From assembly GCA_040269895.1 (NCBI GenBank), contig CP158568.1, positions 682,001-746,000 on the forward strand: a DNA stretch of 64,000 bases. The letters are read 5' to 3'. Position numbers and translations under genes: made by a program. How positions within the stretch are numbered: the stretch's first letter is position 1; each line of letters begins with the position of its first letter. Source of the stretch: Ancalomicrobiaceae bacterium S20. Lineage in GTDB: Bacteria > Pseudomonadota > Alphaproteobacteria > Rhizobiales > Ancalomicrobiaceae. Below are positions 1-8,575 of this stretch, piece after piece. The notes below the pieces were generated by a model, which worked only from the letters and a program-made list of their open reading frames with translations, was not told where the DNA came from and ran no database searches.

Positions 1-1120
1 GCCGCTGAAGACGCCGGTCTCGGGTCTCTCCGCCGGCGAGAAGCAGAAGCTCGAGATCCTGAAGCAGCTCTATCTCGATCGCCGCTTCCTGATCCTCGAC
101 GAGCCGACCAGCGTGCTGACGCCGGGCGAGGCCGACGAGATCCTCGGCATGCTGCGCGGCCTGACCGACGCCGGGCGGCTGACGATCCTGATGATCTCGC
201 ACAAGTTCCGCGAAGTGACGGCCTATGCCGACGAGGTCAGCGTGCTCCGGCGCGGCCAGTATGTCGGCGGCGGCAAGGTCGGTGAACTGTCGGTCGACGC
301 CATGGCGCGCATGATGATCGGCGACACCAAGATCCGCGAGCGCGCGGCGCGGACGCCGTTCACCGATCCGCCGACGGTGCTCGAACTGACCGCGTTGCAC
401 GCCTCCGACGACGAGGGCCTGCCGGCGATCGCCGCGATCGACCTCAAGGTCAAGGCCGGGGAGATCGTCGGCATCGCCGGCGTGTCGGGCAACGGCCAGT
501 CGGAGCTGGTCGAGGTCCTGTCCGGCCAGCGCGACCTCGACGACGGCCGCATCTTCGTGCGCGGCGAGGCGTTCGAGCCGAAGCGCGAGGCGATGGACCG
601 GTTCAAGGTGTTCTCGCTGCAGGAGGAGCCGCTGCGCAACGCCGCGGTGCCGCGCATGTCCGTCGCCGAGAACATGGCGTTCCGCACCTTCGACAAGCCG
701 CCGATCGCCTCGGCCGGCGGCTTCCTGTCGCCGAAGCCGATGAAGAAGATCGCCCGCGAGTTGATTGCGCGCTACCGGGTCAAGACGCCGTCGCCGGATA
801 CACCGATCGAGAACCTGTCGGGCGGCAACGTGCAGCGCGCCGTGCTGGCGCGCGAACTCTCCGGCGACGTCGACGTGCTGGTGGTCGCCAACCCCTGCTT
901 CGGGCTCGATTTCGCCTCGGTGTCGGAGATCCGGACCCAGATCATGGAGCAACGCAATCGCGGCGCCGCCGTGCTGCTCGTCTCGGAGGATCTGGACGAG
1001 ATCCTCGAACTGGCGGACCGTGTCGCCGTGATGTCGGAGGGCCGCATCACCTATGTGGCGCCGATCGGCGAGACCGACCGGCAGACGATCGGGCACGCGA
1101 TGGCGGGAGGCCATCATTGA
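1..1120 (+). CDS. ABC transporter ATP-binding protein, nucleoside/sugar type (5' truncated by window)
   Basis: Only the 3' part is present. The open frame runs from base 2, so the start lies upstream. It begins inside the first ATPase domain with the signature [11 protein letters not shown] and Walker [15 protein letters not shown] second ATPase domain follows, with the loose P-loop [10 protein letters not shown], the signature [12 protein letters not shown] and a modified Walker B ([10 protein letters not shown]). Two fused ATPase domains with a degenerate second site are typical of RbsA/YufO-type importers for simple sugars, purines or nucleosides, which work with a BMP/PnrA-like binding protein. 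The TGA overlaps the ATG of the next gene (TGATG), so it is translationally coupled to the amide-hydrolase genes downstream and probably imports their substrate. The substrate itself is not readable from the sequence. Confidence 0.9.
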   Translation, partial: PLKTPVSGLSAGEKQKLEILKQLYLDRRFLILDEPTSVLTPGEADEILGMLRGLTDAGRLTILMISHKFREVTAYADEVSVLRRGQYVGGGKVGELSVDAMARMMIGDTKIRERAARTPFTDPPTVLELTALHASDDEGLPAIAAIDLKVKAGEIVGIAGVSGNGQSELVEVLSGQRDLDDGRIFVRGEAFEPKREAMDRFKVFSLQEEPLRNAAVPRMSVAENMAFRTFDKPPIASAGGFLSPKPMKKIARELIARYRVKTPSPDTPIENLSGGNVQRAVLARELSGDVDVLVVANPCFGLDFASVSEIRTQIMEQRNRGAAVLLVSEDLDEILELADRVAVMSEGRITYVAPIGETDRQTIGHAMAGGHH

Positions 1121-1803
1121 TGGCGGAAGACATGATCGAAGTCGCGGCCGAGCCGTTCGCCTACACATTTCCGCCCGGCAAGACGGCGCTGGTCGTGATC
1201 GACATGCAGCGCGACTTCGTCGAGCCCGGCGGCTTCGGCGAGACGCTCGGCAACGACGTCTCGCTCCTGACCGCCATCGTACCGACGGTCCGGGCGCTGC
1301 TCGACCTGTTCCGCGCGCAGGGCTGGCCGATCGTGCACACGCGTGAGAGCCATTCGCCCGATCTGGCCGACTGTCCGCCGGCCAAGCGCGACCGCGGCGC
1401 GCCGAAGCTCCGGATTGGCGACGAAGGCCCGATGGGCCGCATTCTCGTGCGCGGCGAGCCGGGCAACGACATCATCCCGGAACTGGCGCCCATGCCGGGC
1501 GAGATCGTGCTCGACAAGCCGGGCAAGGGCGCGTTCTACGCCACCGCGCTCGGCGACATCCTTCGGCTGAAGGGCATCACCCATCTGGTCTTCGCTGGCG
1601 TGACCACGGAAGTCTGCGTGCAAACGACGATGCGCGAGGCGAACGACCGCGGCTACGACTGCCTGCTGGTCGAGGACGCGACCGAGAGCTATTTCCCGGA
1701 ATTCAAGCAGGCGGCGATCGCCATGATCCGCGCCCAGGGCGGCATCGTCGGCTGGACGACCGATTTCGAACGGCTCGCGGCGGCCGTCAGGAGGAACGCA
1801 TGA
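1120..1803 (+). CDS. isochorismatase-family cysteine hydrolase, biuret amidohydrolase-like
   Basis: A 227-residue protein of the isochorismatase-like hydrolase fold. The expected triad is visible: Asp28 (VVIDMQ), Lys133 (LDKPGKG) and Cys166 ([18 protein letters not shown]). The [14 protein letters not shown] segment and the DKPGKGAF loop resemble rhizobial biuret hydrolase (BiuH) more than true isochorismatases; ureidoacrylate hydrolase RutB is a second relative. BiuH converts biuret to allophanate and ammonia. I start it at ATG 1120, which overlaps the stop of the ABC gene; a TTG at 1117 is possible but less likely. It overlaps the following small gene by ATGA. The family assignment is firm; the substrate is inferred from resemblance and from the AtzE-type neighbours. 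Confidence 0.85.
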   Translation: MAEDMIEVAAEPFAYTFPPGKTALVVIDMQRDFVEPGGFGETLGNDVSLLTAIVPTVRALLDLFRAQGWPIVHTRESHSPDLADCPPAKRDRGAPKLRIGDEGPMGRILVRGEPGNDIIPELAPMPGEIVLDKPGKGAFYATALGDILRLKGITHLVFAGVTTEVCVQTTMREANDRGYDCLLVEDATESYFPEFKQAAIAMIRAQGGIVGWTTDFERLAAAVRRNA

Positions 1804-1997
1804 CCAAGGCCGCGGCGCCGGGCTTCGACCCGGCCGCCCATGTCGCGCACATGGAGGCCCAGCTCGGGCTCGTCATCGACCCGGCCTGGCGGCCGACGGT
1901 GGTCGCCAACATGACCGCGGTCGCCCGGGCGGCCGACCTGGTGATGTCCTGGCCGCTGCCGGAGGACATCGAGGCGGCTCCGGTGTTCGAGGCGTGA
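1800..1997 (+). CDS. atzG: AtzG-like small subunit (DUF4089 family)
   Basis: A 65-residue acidic helical protein overlapping its neighbours on both sides (ATGA upstream, TGATG downstream). Its size, its position directly before an AtzE-type amidase, and the pattern [22 protein letters not shown] ... VMSWPLPED fit the DUF4089/AtzG family. In cyanuric-acid degraders AtzG binds and stabilises the 1-carboxybiuret hydrolase AtzE much as GatC binds GatA; the same family is called HpxX in Klebsiella. The overlaps imply 1:1 synthesis with AtzE. The assignment rests on context plus pattern because the protein is short. Confidence 0.8.
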   Translation: MTKAAAPGFDPAAHVAHMEAQLGLVIDPAWRPTVVANMTAVARAADLVMSWPLPEDIEAAPVFEA

Positions 1998-3409
1998 TGA
2001 TGGCAAACGAAATCTGGCGGCTGTCCGCCCATGCGATCGCGCGTCTGGTTCGGACCGGCGAGGCGAGCGCGACCGAGGTCGCGCGCGCCCATCTCGCGCG
2101 GATCGCCGCGACCAATCCGACGCTCAACGCCTTCACCGACGTGACCGAGCGCCGGGCGATCGAGAAGGCTGCTGCGATCGACGCCAAGCGCGCCCGCGGC
2201 GACACGCTGCCGCCGCTCGCCGGCGTGCCCTTCGCGGTCAAGAACCTGTTCGACATCGCCGGGCTCTCGACGCGCGCCGGCTCGAAGATCAATCGCGAGC
2301 GGCCGGTCGCGCGCCACGATGCAACGCTGGTCGCGCGCCTCGATGCCGCCGGCGCGCTGCTGCTCGGCGGGCTCAACATGGGCGAATACGCCTATGACTT
2401 CACCGGCGAGAACGCCCACGACGGCGCCGCGCTGAACCCGCACGACACGACCCGCATGGCCGGCGGTTCGTCCTCCGGCTCGGGCGGCGCGCTCGCCGCG
2501 GGGCAGGCCGCGCTCACGCTCGGCTCGGATACCAACGGTTCGATCCGCGTGCCATCGTCGTTTTGCGGCACCTTCGGTCTGAAGCCGACCTATGGCCGGC
2601 TCTCCCGCGCGCGCACCTATCCGTTCGTGGCGAGCCTCGACCACCTCGGGCCGATGGCGCGTTCGGCGCGCGATCTCGCGCTCGCCTATGACGTGATGGC
2701 CGGGCTCGATCCGCTCGATCATCACCAGCCCGACAAGCCGGTCGCGCCGCTCACGCCGGAGCTGGAGAAGGGCGTCGACGGCCTGCGCGTCGCGGTGCTC
2801 GGCGGCCATTTCGCGCGCAACGGCCACCCCGAGGCTTTCGCGGCGGTGAAGGTCGTTGCCGATGCGCTGCGGGCCAGCCGCGAGGTCGAACTGCCCGAGG
2901 CGCATCGGGCGCGCGCGGCCGCCTTCGTGATCACCGCGTCGGAAGGCGCGGCGCTGCACTTCGAGCGGATCCGTACGCGCGGCGCCGATTACGATCCCGA
3001 CACGCGCGACCGGTTCCTCGCCGGCACGATGGTGCCGGCGCTCTGGGTCGACCGGGCACAGAAGTTCCGCCGCTGGTTCCGCGAGCAGGCGCTGACGATC
3101 TTCCGCGACACCGACATCCTGCTCGCGCCGGCGACGCCCTGTTTGGCGCCCAAGTCCGGGCAGAAGACCTTCGTGCTCGACGGCGTCGAGCTGCCGCTCC
3201 GGCCCAATATCGGCGTGTTCACGCAGCCGATCAGCTTCATCGGTCTGCCGGTCGCCGCCGTGCCGGTCTGGCTCGACGGCGCACGGCTGCCGATGGCCGT
3301 GCAGGTGATCGCGGCGCCCTGGCGCGAGGATCTCTGCCTGCGCGTCGCCCATGCGCTGGAGACCGCCGGTGTCGCGAAGGCGCCGGTTGCCGATCTCGCC
3401 TCAGTCTGA
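1997..3409 (+). CDS. atzE: AtzE-family amidase (1-carboxybiuret hydrolase-like)
   Basis: An amidase-signature enzyme of about 470 residues. The Ser-cisSer-Lys triad is visible: Lys82 in PFAVKNLFD, the cis-Ser in GGSSSGSGG (about 158-160) and nucleophile Ser182 in [11 protein letters not shown]. The length and the AtzG/AtzH flanks fit the AtzE/HpxY branch rather than GatA. AtzE hydrolyses 1-carboxybiuret in cyanuric acid breakdown. There is no cyanuric acid hydrolase (AtzD) or allophanate hydrolase (AtzF) in view, so the physiological substrate may be another ureide-like amide. Starts GTG 1994, ATG 1997 and ATG 2000 are all possible; ATG 1997 gives the TGATG overlap with atzG. Confidence 0.88.
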   Translation: MMANEIWRLSAHAIARLVRTGEASATEVARAHLARIAATNPTLNAFTDVTERRAIEKAAAIDAKRARGDTLPPLAGVPFAVKNLFDIAGLSTRAGSKINRERPVARHDATLVARLDAAGALLLGGLNMGEYAYDFTGENAHDGAALNPHDTTRMAGGSSSGSGGALAAGQAALTLGSDTNGSIRVPSSFCGTFGLKPTYGRLSRARTYPFVASLDHLGPMARSARDLALAYDVMAGLDPLDHHQPDKPVAPLTPELEKGVDGLRVAVLGGHFARNGHPEAFAAVKVVADALRASREVELPEAHRARAAAFVITASEGAALHFERIRTRGADYDPDTRDRFLAGTMVPALWVDRAQKFRRWFREQALTIFRDTDILLAPATPCLAPKSGQKTFVLDGVELPLRPNIGVFTQPISFIGLPVAAVPVWLDGARLPMAVQVIAAPWREDLCLRVAHALETAGVAKAPVADLASV

Positions 3410-3428
3410 CCTTTCCGGAGTTCCTCGC

Positions 3429-3809
3429 ATGGACATCGACCTGCCCGACGTGAAGGCCGAGATGGAGGCCGTGTTCGCGCGCTATGAGGCGGCGCTGGTC
3501 TCCAACGACGTCGCCGTGCTCGACGAGCTGTTCCTCAAGGCGCCGACGACGATCCGCTACGGCGGCGGCGAGAACCTCTACGGCTATGACGAGATCGCGG
3601 CCTTCCGCTCGGCGCGCTCGCCGGCCGGGCTCGCGCGCACGCTCGACCGCACGGTGATCACCACCTATGGCCGCGACTTCGCGGTCGCCTCGACGCTGTT
3701 CCGCCGCGATGGCGCGCCGGGCAAGGTCGGCCGGCAGATGCAGACCTGGGCGCGCATGCCCGAGGGCTGGCGCGTGGTCGCCGCGCACGTCAGCATCATC
3801 GCGGAGTGA
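3429..3809 (+). CDS. atzH: AtzH/HpxZ-like protein (DUF3225, SnoaL-like fold)
   Basis: A 126-residue protein starting at an ATG with a GGAG ribosome site nine bases upstream (ccggagttcctcgc). Its sequence ([23 protein letters not shown] ... [18 protein letters not shown]) is typical of the cystatin-like DUF3225 family, known as AtzH in the cyanurate cluster and HpxZ (oxalurate catabolism) in Klebsiella. The role is unsettled; a small hydrolase or isomerase for the unstable AtzE product is one proposal. It is the last gene of the coupled set and is followed by a hairpin at 3832-3873. Confidence 0.82.
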   Translation: MDIDLPDVKAEMEAVFARYEAALVSNDVAVLDELFLKAPTTIRYGGGENLYGYDEIAAFRSARSPAGLARTLDRTVITTYGRDFAVASTLFRRDGAPGKVGRQMQTWARMPEGWRVVAAHVSIIAE

Positions 3810-3831
3810 GCGCCGAGGCCAAGACGCTCAC

Positions 3832-3873
3832 TTGCCGCGGCCGGAGCGCTCGCTGTGTTACAGGCCGCGGCAA
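3832..3873 (+). terminator. hairpin after the amide-hydrolase operon
   Basis: An 11-bp perfect inverted repeat, ttgccgcggcc / ggccgcggcaa, with a 20-base loop, 23 bases after the atzH stop. There is no T-tract, so it may be a processing or stabilising structure rather than a true intrinsic terminator. Confidence 0.4.
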
Positions 3874-3926
3874 ATGACGTAGCGTTTCTTTGGCTCCACA
3901 ACTCACGGTAACCAAATCCAAACGTT

Positions 3927-3947
3927 TCTGACAGGTTCTCTGTCAGA
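3927..3947. promoter_or_regulatory. inverted repeat upstream of the PilZ gene
   Basis: Arms tctgacag and ctgtcaga with a 5-base centre, about 70 bases before the PilZ start codon, in an intergenic stretch that is locally less GC-rich. It could be an operator or part of a leader. No regulator is identifiable. Confidence 0.3.
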
Positions 3948-4015
3948 GTCCGGGCATTGACCGTATCTTCGGGCTGCACACGGGGTCGGGCCGACCACGA
4001 CCGGAGACCGGGACC

Positions 4016-4339
4016 ATGCAGTACGTCGATCCATCAGGAACGCTCCGCGCCGAACGCCGGCGTCAGCCGCGCGCCCGCATGCTCGCGCCTGGATCCGCCG
4101 TGGTGAACAACGGCTGGTCCACCTTCGACCTGACCATCCGCAACCGGTCGCAGGGCGGCGTCCGGGTCGAGCTGCCCGGGCCGTCGCCGCTGCCGAGCCG
4201 GTTCGAACTCCGGTTCGAGAACCGCAAGCATTGGGTCGAAATCGCCTGGCGCCGGGGCCTGACGCTCGGGCTCACCTTTGAAGACAGCGGCGCCGAGATC
4301 CTGCCGTTCAGACCGCGCCGGCCGGCCGAGCGCGGCTGA
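4016..4339 (+). CDS. PilZ-domain protein
   Basis: A 107-residue single-domain protein. The two c-di-GMP binding elements are present: the arginine-rich start ERRRQPRARM (RxxxR-like) near residue 15-22, and RNRSQGGVRVEL, which matches [D/N]xSxxG. A beta-strand-rich remainder follows. It probably senses c-di-GMP and acts on an unidentified partner. Its stop abuts the stop of the convergent gene at 4340. A second PilZ protein lies at 51988-52332. Confidence 0.8.
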   Translation: MQYVDPSGTLRAERRRQPRARMLAPGSAVVNNGWSTFDLTIRNRSQGGVRVELPGPSPLPSRFELRFENRKHWVEIAWRRGLTLGLTFEDSGAEILPFRPRRPAERG

Positions 4340-4801
4340 TCATTCGCCGCACTTGAAGGGGACGGCGGCGATCTTGCGCTGCTTGCCGTAGGTCGCCGTG
4401 ACCTCGACGCCGTCGCAGGTCGCGTCCTGGATCAGGATCGAGCGATAGGACTTGCCGGTCTTGCCGACGAACGGGTGCTCGATGATGCGGCCGGCCAGCA
4501 CCTTGCGGTCGCTGGCGCGGCGGGCGACGATCACGAGCTTCTCCTCGCCGTTGGTCTCGCCCGGCGCCGCGAGCACGGCGGTCACGAGGATGTCGTTGGC
4601 CGGCTCGGCGGCCGATCCTTCGCCGATCACCGTGTTGAAGCCGCTGAACTGAGCGGGCGGAGCGATGTTGTCCGACAGCGTGCCGGTGCCCTCGTAGGCG
4701 AGCCGCATCGTCAGGGCCTCGAGGGTGATCTTGTCGGCGGCCTCGGACGGCGTCGCGGACCACAACACGATCGCAGCGGCGATACGGGCCAAACTCGACA
4801 T
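4340..4801 (-). CDS. secreted protein of unknown function
   Basis: A 153-residue protein with an N-terminal Sec signal (MSSLARIAAAIVLW... ending near ATPSEAA), followed by a polar beta-rich domain. It has two cysteines, near QDATCDG and at the C-terminal FKCGE, which could form a disulfide. I chose the ATG at 4801 because it starts the signal peptide; a longer open frame upstream has no protein-like sequence. Family not recognised. It is convergent with the PilZ gene, with no intergenic space. Confidence 0.7.
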   Translation of the reverse strand: MSSLARIAAAIVLWSATPSEAADKITLEALTMRLAYEGTGTLSDNIAPPAQFSGFNTVIGEGSAAEPANDILVTAVLAAPGETNGEEKLVIVARRASDRKVLAGRIIEHPFVGKTGKSYRSILIQDATCDGVEVTATYGKQRKIAAVPFKCGE

Positions 4802-5305
4802 GGATTCCCCCTTCGGGCGCACAAGGACGCGCGTAACAGGCTGACCGCGATCGCCGGCCATCCTCGCGAATCCCGAGTCTAACGGCTGATCATCGTCTGT
4901 ATAGACGGGATTCGTCGAGCTCTGTGCCAGCTTTGTTTCGCGGCATCTCGTTCTGCCGCAGGTGCTGTCAAACTCTTGTGATCGTTGTCGAGGCATTCGC
5001 CCAGAAGTTTTGTCAACTATCTGTGCTCGCTCGTCGGTCGGTGTGATTCTGTTAAACTGATACGTTTCTGTCAGCAATACATGCGTTGGATCGATACATC
5101 CTGATCGTGTCGCTGTCGCGGGTGGATATCGCAGGGCGTGAGTGTCCGGAGTGGTGGCATCACGTCGCGCCTTCGTGTTCTGCGCCTCGTGTCCGTAGAA
5201 ACAACATGACAGAAAGTTAACTTGAGCGGAGCCGACGTCGGATGACAGTGGCGCGCGAGGGCGGCCGGCGGTGCGATCCGACACGGATCGGGCGCCGGCC
5301 TCGAG
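4802..5305. other. 504-base non-coding region
   Basis: It lies between the start of the secreted protein gene and the DUF4405 gene, which are divergent, so both promoters should be here. It is visibly more AT-rich than its surroundings (for example around 4910-5070). I see no convincing open frame, tRNA, riboswitch or repeat. Confidence 0.6.
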
Positions 5306-5878
5306 ATGTCTAAACAGTCGGACCGCGGCTCGGACGGCGGCGCGGCGCCGACGCAGATCGTCTGGACCGGATCCATGTGGAAATCTCTCGCCAATCGCTA
5401 CGCCACGCCGTTCGTCACCGGGCTGTTCATGGTCTCGCTGATCTCGGGCGTGGCGCTGTTCTTTCACCTCGGCCAGAGCCTGTTCCACGGCATGCACGAA
5501 TGGCTGAGCATGGTGCTGATCGTGCCGTTCCTGCTGCATGTCTGGAAGAACTGGGCACCGCTGACGAGCTATTTGAAGCGCGGCTGGCTCGTGTGGCCGC
5601 TGGCGGCGTCGCTCGCGATGGCGCTCGCCTTCGCGGTGCCGGCGATGATGTCCGGCAGCCGGGGCGGCAGCCCGGTCGGCGGTCTCGTCGCGGCGAGCGT
5701 CGGTGCAAAACTCTCCGATGTGGCCGCGGTGCTCGGCAAGTCGCCGGATGCGGCGGTGCAGGCGCTGACGGCGGCCGGCTACAAGGTCGGCGCGCCGAGC
5801 GACACGCTCGCCGCGATCGGCCAGGCCTCGGGCAAGAGCGGGCAGCAGGCGCTGTTCGCACTCGTCGCCGCCAAGTGA
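5306..5878 (+). CDS. DUF4405 membrane protein (flavinylation-associated cytochrome-like)
   Basis: A 190-residue protein with about three membrane helices (residues about 35-55, 65-85 and 95-115). Conserved histidines in FFHLGQSLFHGMHEW and FLLHVW are the likely haem ligands of the DUF4405 family. The C-terminal 70 residues form a soluble helical domain (LSDVAAVLGKSPDAAVQALTAAG) that looks like a small helix-turn-helix or dimerisation module. The start is uncertain: ATG 5306 has no clear ribosome site, and ATG 5375 would remove a polar leader. No flavoprotein partner is adjacent. A bidirectional terminator follows. Confidence 0.7.
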   Translation: MSKQSDRGSDGGAAPTQIVWTGSMWKSLANRYATPFVTGLFMVSLISGVALFFHLGQSLFHGMHEWLSMVLIVPFLLHVWKNWAPLTSYLKRGWLVWPLAASLAMALAFAVPAMMSGSRGGSPVGGLVAASVGAKLSDVAAVLGKSPDAAVQALTAAGYKVGAPSDTLAAIGQASGKSGQQALFALVAAK

Positions 5879-5902
5879 TCGACGCGACCTCGCGTTGATG
5901 CG

Positions 5903-5935
5903 AAAGGCCCCGGCGAGTGGATCGCCGGGGCCTTT
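5903..5935. terminator. bidirectional terminator between DUF4405 gene and urtE
   Basis: A perfect 14-bp stem (aaaggccccggcga / tcgccggggccttt) with a 5-base loop. The A and T ends provide a short T-tract on both strands. It sits 25 bases after the DUF4405 stop and 35 bases beyond the urtE stop, serving both convergent units. Confidence 0.85.
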
Positions 5936-5969
5936 GCATGCTGGCGTCGGGGTACCGGTATCGAGCGGC

Positions 5970-6665
5970 TCACACCGCGATCTTGCGGCGGACGTCCTCC
6001 GGATCGACCTCGTCCTTGGTGCCGGCGATGACGACTTCGCCGCGATCGAGCACGGCGTAGCGGTCGGCCAGTTCGCGGGCGAAGTCGAAGTACTGCTCGA
6101 CCAGCAGGATCGCCATCGTGCCCTTGGAGCGCAGGTACTCGAGCGCCCGGCCGATGTCCTTGATGATCGAGGGCTGGATGCCCTCCGTCGGCTCGTCGAG
6201 CACGAGCAGACCGGGCCGGGTCACCAGGGCGCGGCCGATGGCGAGCTGCTGCTGCTGGCCGCCGGAGAGGTCGCCGCCGCGGCGGCCGAGCATGTCCTTC
6301 AGCACGGGGAAGAGATCGTAGATCTCGTCCGGCACGTAGCGCTCCGAGCGGGGCAGGCAGGCGAAGCCGGTCTCGAGATTTTCCTTCACGGTCAGCAGCG
6401 GGAAGATCTCTCGACCCTGTGGCACGAAGGCGATGCCGGCGCGGGCGCGCTCGTAAGGCGCCGCCCGGCCGAGCGATTTGCCCTCCCAGGAGATCGTGCC
6501 GGCGGAGATCGGCTGATGGCCGGTGATGGCGCGGAGTAGCGAGGTCTTGCCCACGCCGTTGCGGCCGAGCACACAGGAGATCTGGCCGCGCTCGGCCTGG
6601 ACGGAGACGCCGCGCAGCGCCTGCGCGGCGCCGTAGTGGAGATCGATCGCGTCGACGGTCAGCAT
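5970..6665 (-). CDS. urtE: urea ABC transporter ATP-binding protein UrtE
   Basis: A 231-residue ATPase with Walker A GRNGVGKT (34-41), Q-loop VPQGREIFP, signature LSGGQQQQLAIGRAL (133-147), Walker B LLVLDEP (153-159) and the following EGIQPSI typical of UrtE/LivF-type subunits. The H-loop region reads LLVEQYFDFA; UrtE members carry Gln here where most ABC ATPases have His. It is the last gene of urtABCDE, 3 bases after urtD. It couples ATP hydrolysis to urea uptake through the UrtB/UrtC channel. Confidence 0.95.
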   Translation of the reverse strand: MLTVDAIDLHYGAAQALRGVSVQAERGQISCVLGRNGVGKTSLLRAITGHQPISAGTISWEGKSLGRAAPYERARAGIAFVPQGREIFPLLTVKENLETGFACLPRSERYVPDEIYDLFPVLKDMLGRRGGDLSGGQQQQLAIGRALVTRPGLLVLDEPTEGIQPSIIKDIGRALEYLRSKGTMAILLVEQYFDFARELADRYAVLDRGEVVIAGTKDEVDPEDVRRKIAV

Positions 6666-6668
6666 GTG

Positions 6669-7430
6669 TCAGCGCCCCAGATAGACTTCGATGACGCGCG
6701 GATCGTTTGCCACGTGGTCGATCGACCCTTCGGCGAGCACCGCGCCCTCGTGCAGCACGGTGACCTTGACGCCGAGCTCGCGCACGAAATGCATGTCGTG
6801 CTCGACCACGATCACCGACTTGGTCTCGTTGATCTTCCTGAGCAGATGCGCGGTCTCCATCGTCTCGGCGTCGGTCATGCCGGCGACCGGCTCGTCGACG
6901 AGCAGCAGCTTCGGCTCCTGCGCGAGCAGCATGCCGATCTCCAGCCACTGCTTCTGGCCGTGGCTGAGGTTCTTCGCCAGATCCGCCGCGCGGTCCTTGA
7001 GTTTCACCGTCTCGAGCAACTCGTCGATGCGGTCGTTCTCGGCGCCGGAGAGGCGATGGAACAGCGTCTTCCAGGTGCGCCGGTCCGACTTCAGGGCCAG
7101 CACGAGGTTGTCGCGCACGGTGTGGCTCTCGAACACGGTCGGCTTCTGGAATTTCCTGCCGATGCCGAGCTCGGCGATGTCGGCCTCGTCGAGCTCGGTC
7201 AGGTCGGTCGTGCCCTGGAACAGGACCTCGCCCTCGTCGGGGCGGGTCTTGCCGGTGATGACGTCCATCATAGTCGTCTTACCGGCGCCGTTCGGGCCGA
7301 TGATCGCGCGCATCTCGCCGGGAGCGATCGTGAGCGACAGGCCGCGCAGCGCCTTGTAGCCGTCGAACGATACTTTCACGCCGTCGAGGTAGAGCTGCGA
7401 GTTCTTGGTGACGTTGTGGGTCGAGTCCAT
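6669..7430 (-). CDS. urtD: urea ABC transporter ATP-binding protein UrtD
   Basis: A 253-residue ATPase with Walker A GPNGAGKTTMM, Q-loop region RKFQKPTVFE, signature LSHGQKQWLEIGMLL, Walker B LLLVDEPVAGM and H-loop VEHDMHFV. The LSHGQKQWLEI variant is diagnostic of UrtD. I take ATG 7430; a GTG at 7439 would overlap the urtC stop and is a plausible alternative start. It partners UrtE in the heterodimeric motor. Confidence 0.95.
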   Translation of the reverse strand: MDSTHNVTKNSQLYLDGVKVSFDGYKALRGLSLTIAPGEMRAIIGPNGAGKTTMMDVITGKTRPDEGEVLFQGTTDLTELDEADIAELGIGRKFQKPTVFESHTVRDNLVLALKSDRRTWKTLFHRLSGAENDRIDELLETVKLKDRAADLAKNLSHGQKQWLEIGMLLAQEPKLLLVDEPVAGMTDAETMETAHLLRKINETKSVIVVEHDMHFVRELGVKVTVLHEGAVLAEGSIDHVANDPRVIEVYLGR

Positions 7431-7435
7431 CGGCT

Positions 7436-8575
7436 TCACTCCGCCGCGGTGGCCGAGGCGGCCGGTTTTGTCGAGGCCGGGGCGGACCGGCCGAACTTGA
7501 GGCCCGAGATCGTGCCCACGATGCCCTTCGGCAGGAACAGCGTCACCACGACGAACAGGGCGCCGAGCGCGAACAGCCAGTATTCCGGGAAGGCGCCGGT
7601 GAACCAGGTCTTGCCCCAGTTGACCGCGACCGCGCCGACGATGGCGCCGACCAGCGTGCCGCGGCCGCCGACCGCGACCCAGATCACCGCTTCGATCGAG
7701 TTCGCCGGCGAAAATTCGCCCGGGTTGATAATGCCGACCTGAGGCACGTAGAGCGCGCCGGCGATGCCCGCCATGCAGGCGGAGACCGTGAACACGAAGG
7801 CCTTGTAGTTGGCGACCCGGTAGCCGATGAACCGCGTGCGGCTCTCGGCGTCGCGGATCGCGATCAGCACTTTGCCGAGCTTCGAGTTGACGATCGCCGC
7901 AGAGACCAGCAGGCCGAGGATCAGCGTGCCCACCGTGATCGCGAACAGAGCCGCGCGCGTCGTGTCGGCCTGGATGTTGAAGCCGAGGATGTCCTTGAAG
8001 TCGGTCAGGCCGTTGTTGCCGCCGAAGCCCATGTCGTTTCGGAAGAACGCGAGCAGCAGCGCGTAGGTCATCGCCTGCGTGATGATCGACAGGTAGACGC
8101 CGGTGACGCGCGAGCGGAAGGCGAACCAGCCGAACACGAAGGCGAGCAGGCCCGGCACCAAGAGCACCATCAGCATGGCGTAGCCGAACCAGTTGAAGCC
8201 CCACCAGGTAACCGGCAGCTCCTTCCAGTTCAGGAACACCATGAAGTCCGGCAGGATCGGATTGGCATAGACGCCGCGCGTGCCGATCTGCCGCATCAGG
8301 TACATGCCCATCGCGTAGCCGCCGAGCGCGAAGAAGGCGCCATGGCCGAGCGAGAGAATGCCGCAATAGCCCCAGACGAGGTCGAGGGCGAGCGCGAGCA
8401 GGGCATAGGCGAAGTACTTGCCCCATAGCGTGACCAGATAGGTCGGCACGTGCAGCGCGCTGGTCGGGGCCGTGGCGAGGTTCAGGATCGGCACCAGGAT
8501 CGCGATCGCCGCGAGTACCGCGATCGCGATCGAGACGCGGCGGTCGAGGCCGTTCAGGAGAAACGCGCTGATCAT
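7436..8575 (-). CDS. urtC: urea ABC transporter permease UrtC
   Basis: A 379-residue LivM-type permease with about ten membrane helices and the UrtC-specific sequences LWGKYFAYALLALALDLVWG and GNNGLTDFKDILGF. EAA-like loop region: AIRDAESRTRFIGYRV. Its ATG overlaps the urtB stop (ATGA), showing translational coupling. It pairs with UrtB to form the inner-membrane urea channel. Confidence 0.95.
   Translation of the reverse strand: MISAFLLNGLDRRVSIAIAVLAAIAILVPILNLATAPTSALHVPTYLVTLWGKYFAYALLALALDLVWGYCGILSLGHGAFFALGGYAMGMYLMRQIGTRGVYANPILPDFMVFLNWKELPVTWWGFNWFGYAMLMVLLVPGLLAFVFGWFAFRSRVTGVYLSIITQAMTYALLLAFFRNDMGFGGNNGLTDFKDILGFNIQADTTRAALFAITVGTLILGLLVSAAIVNSKLGKVLIAIRDAESRTRFIGYRVANYKAFVFTVSACMAGIAGALYVPQVGIINPGEFSPANSIEAVIWVAVGGRGTLVGAIVGAVAVNWGKTWFTGAFPEYWLFALGALFVVVTLFLPKGIVGTISGLKFGRSAPASTKPAASATAAE

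Noticed and set aside
1-3809. A complete cyanuric acid degradation operon
   Set aside because: Only AtzE/AtzG/AtzH-like and BiuH-like genes are visible. There is no AtzD-type ring hydrolase and no AtzF allophanate hydrolase in the window.
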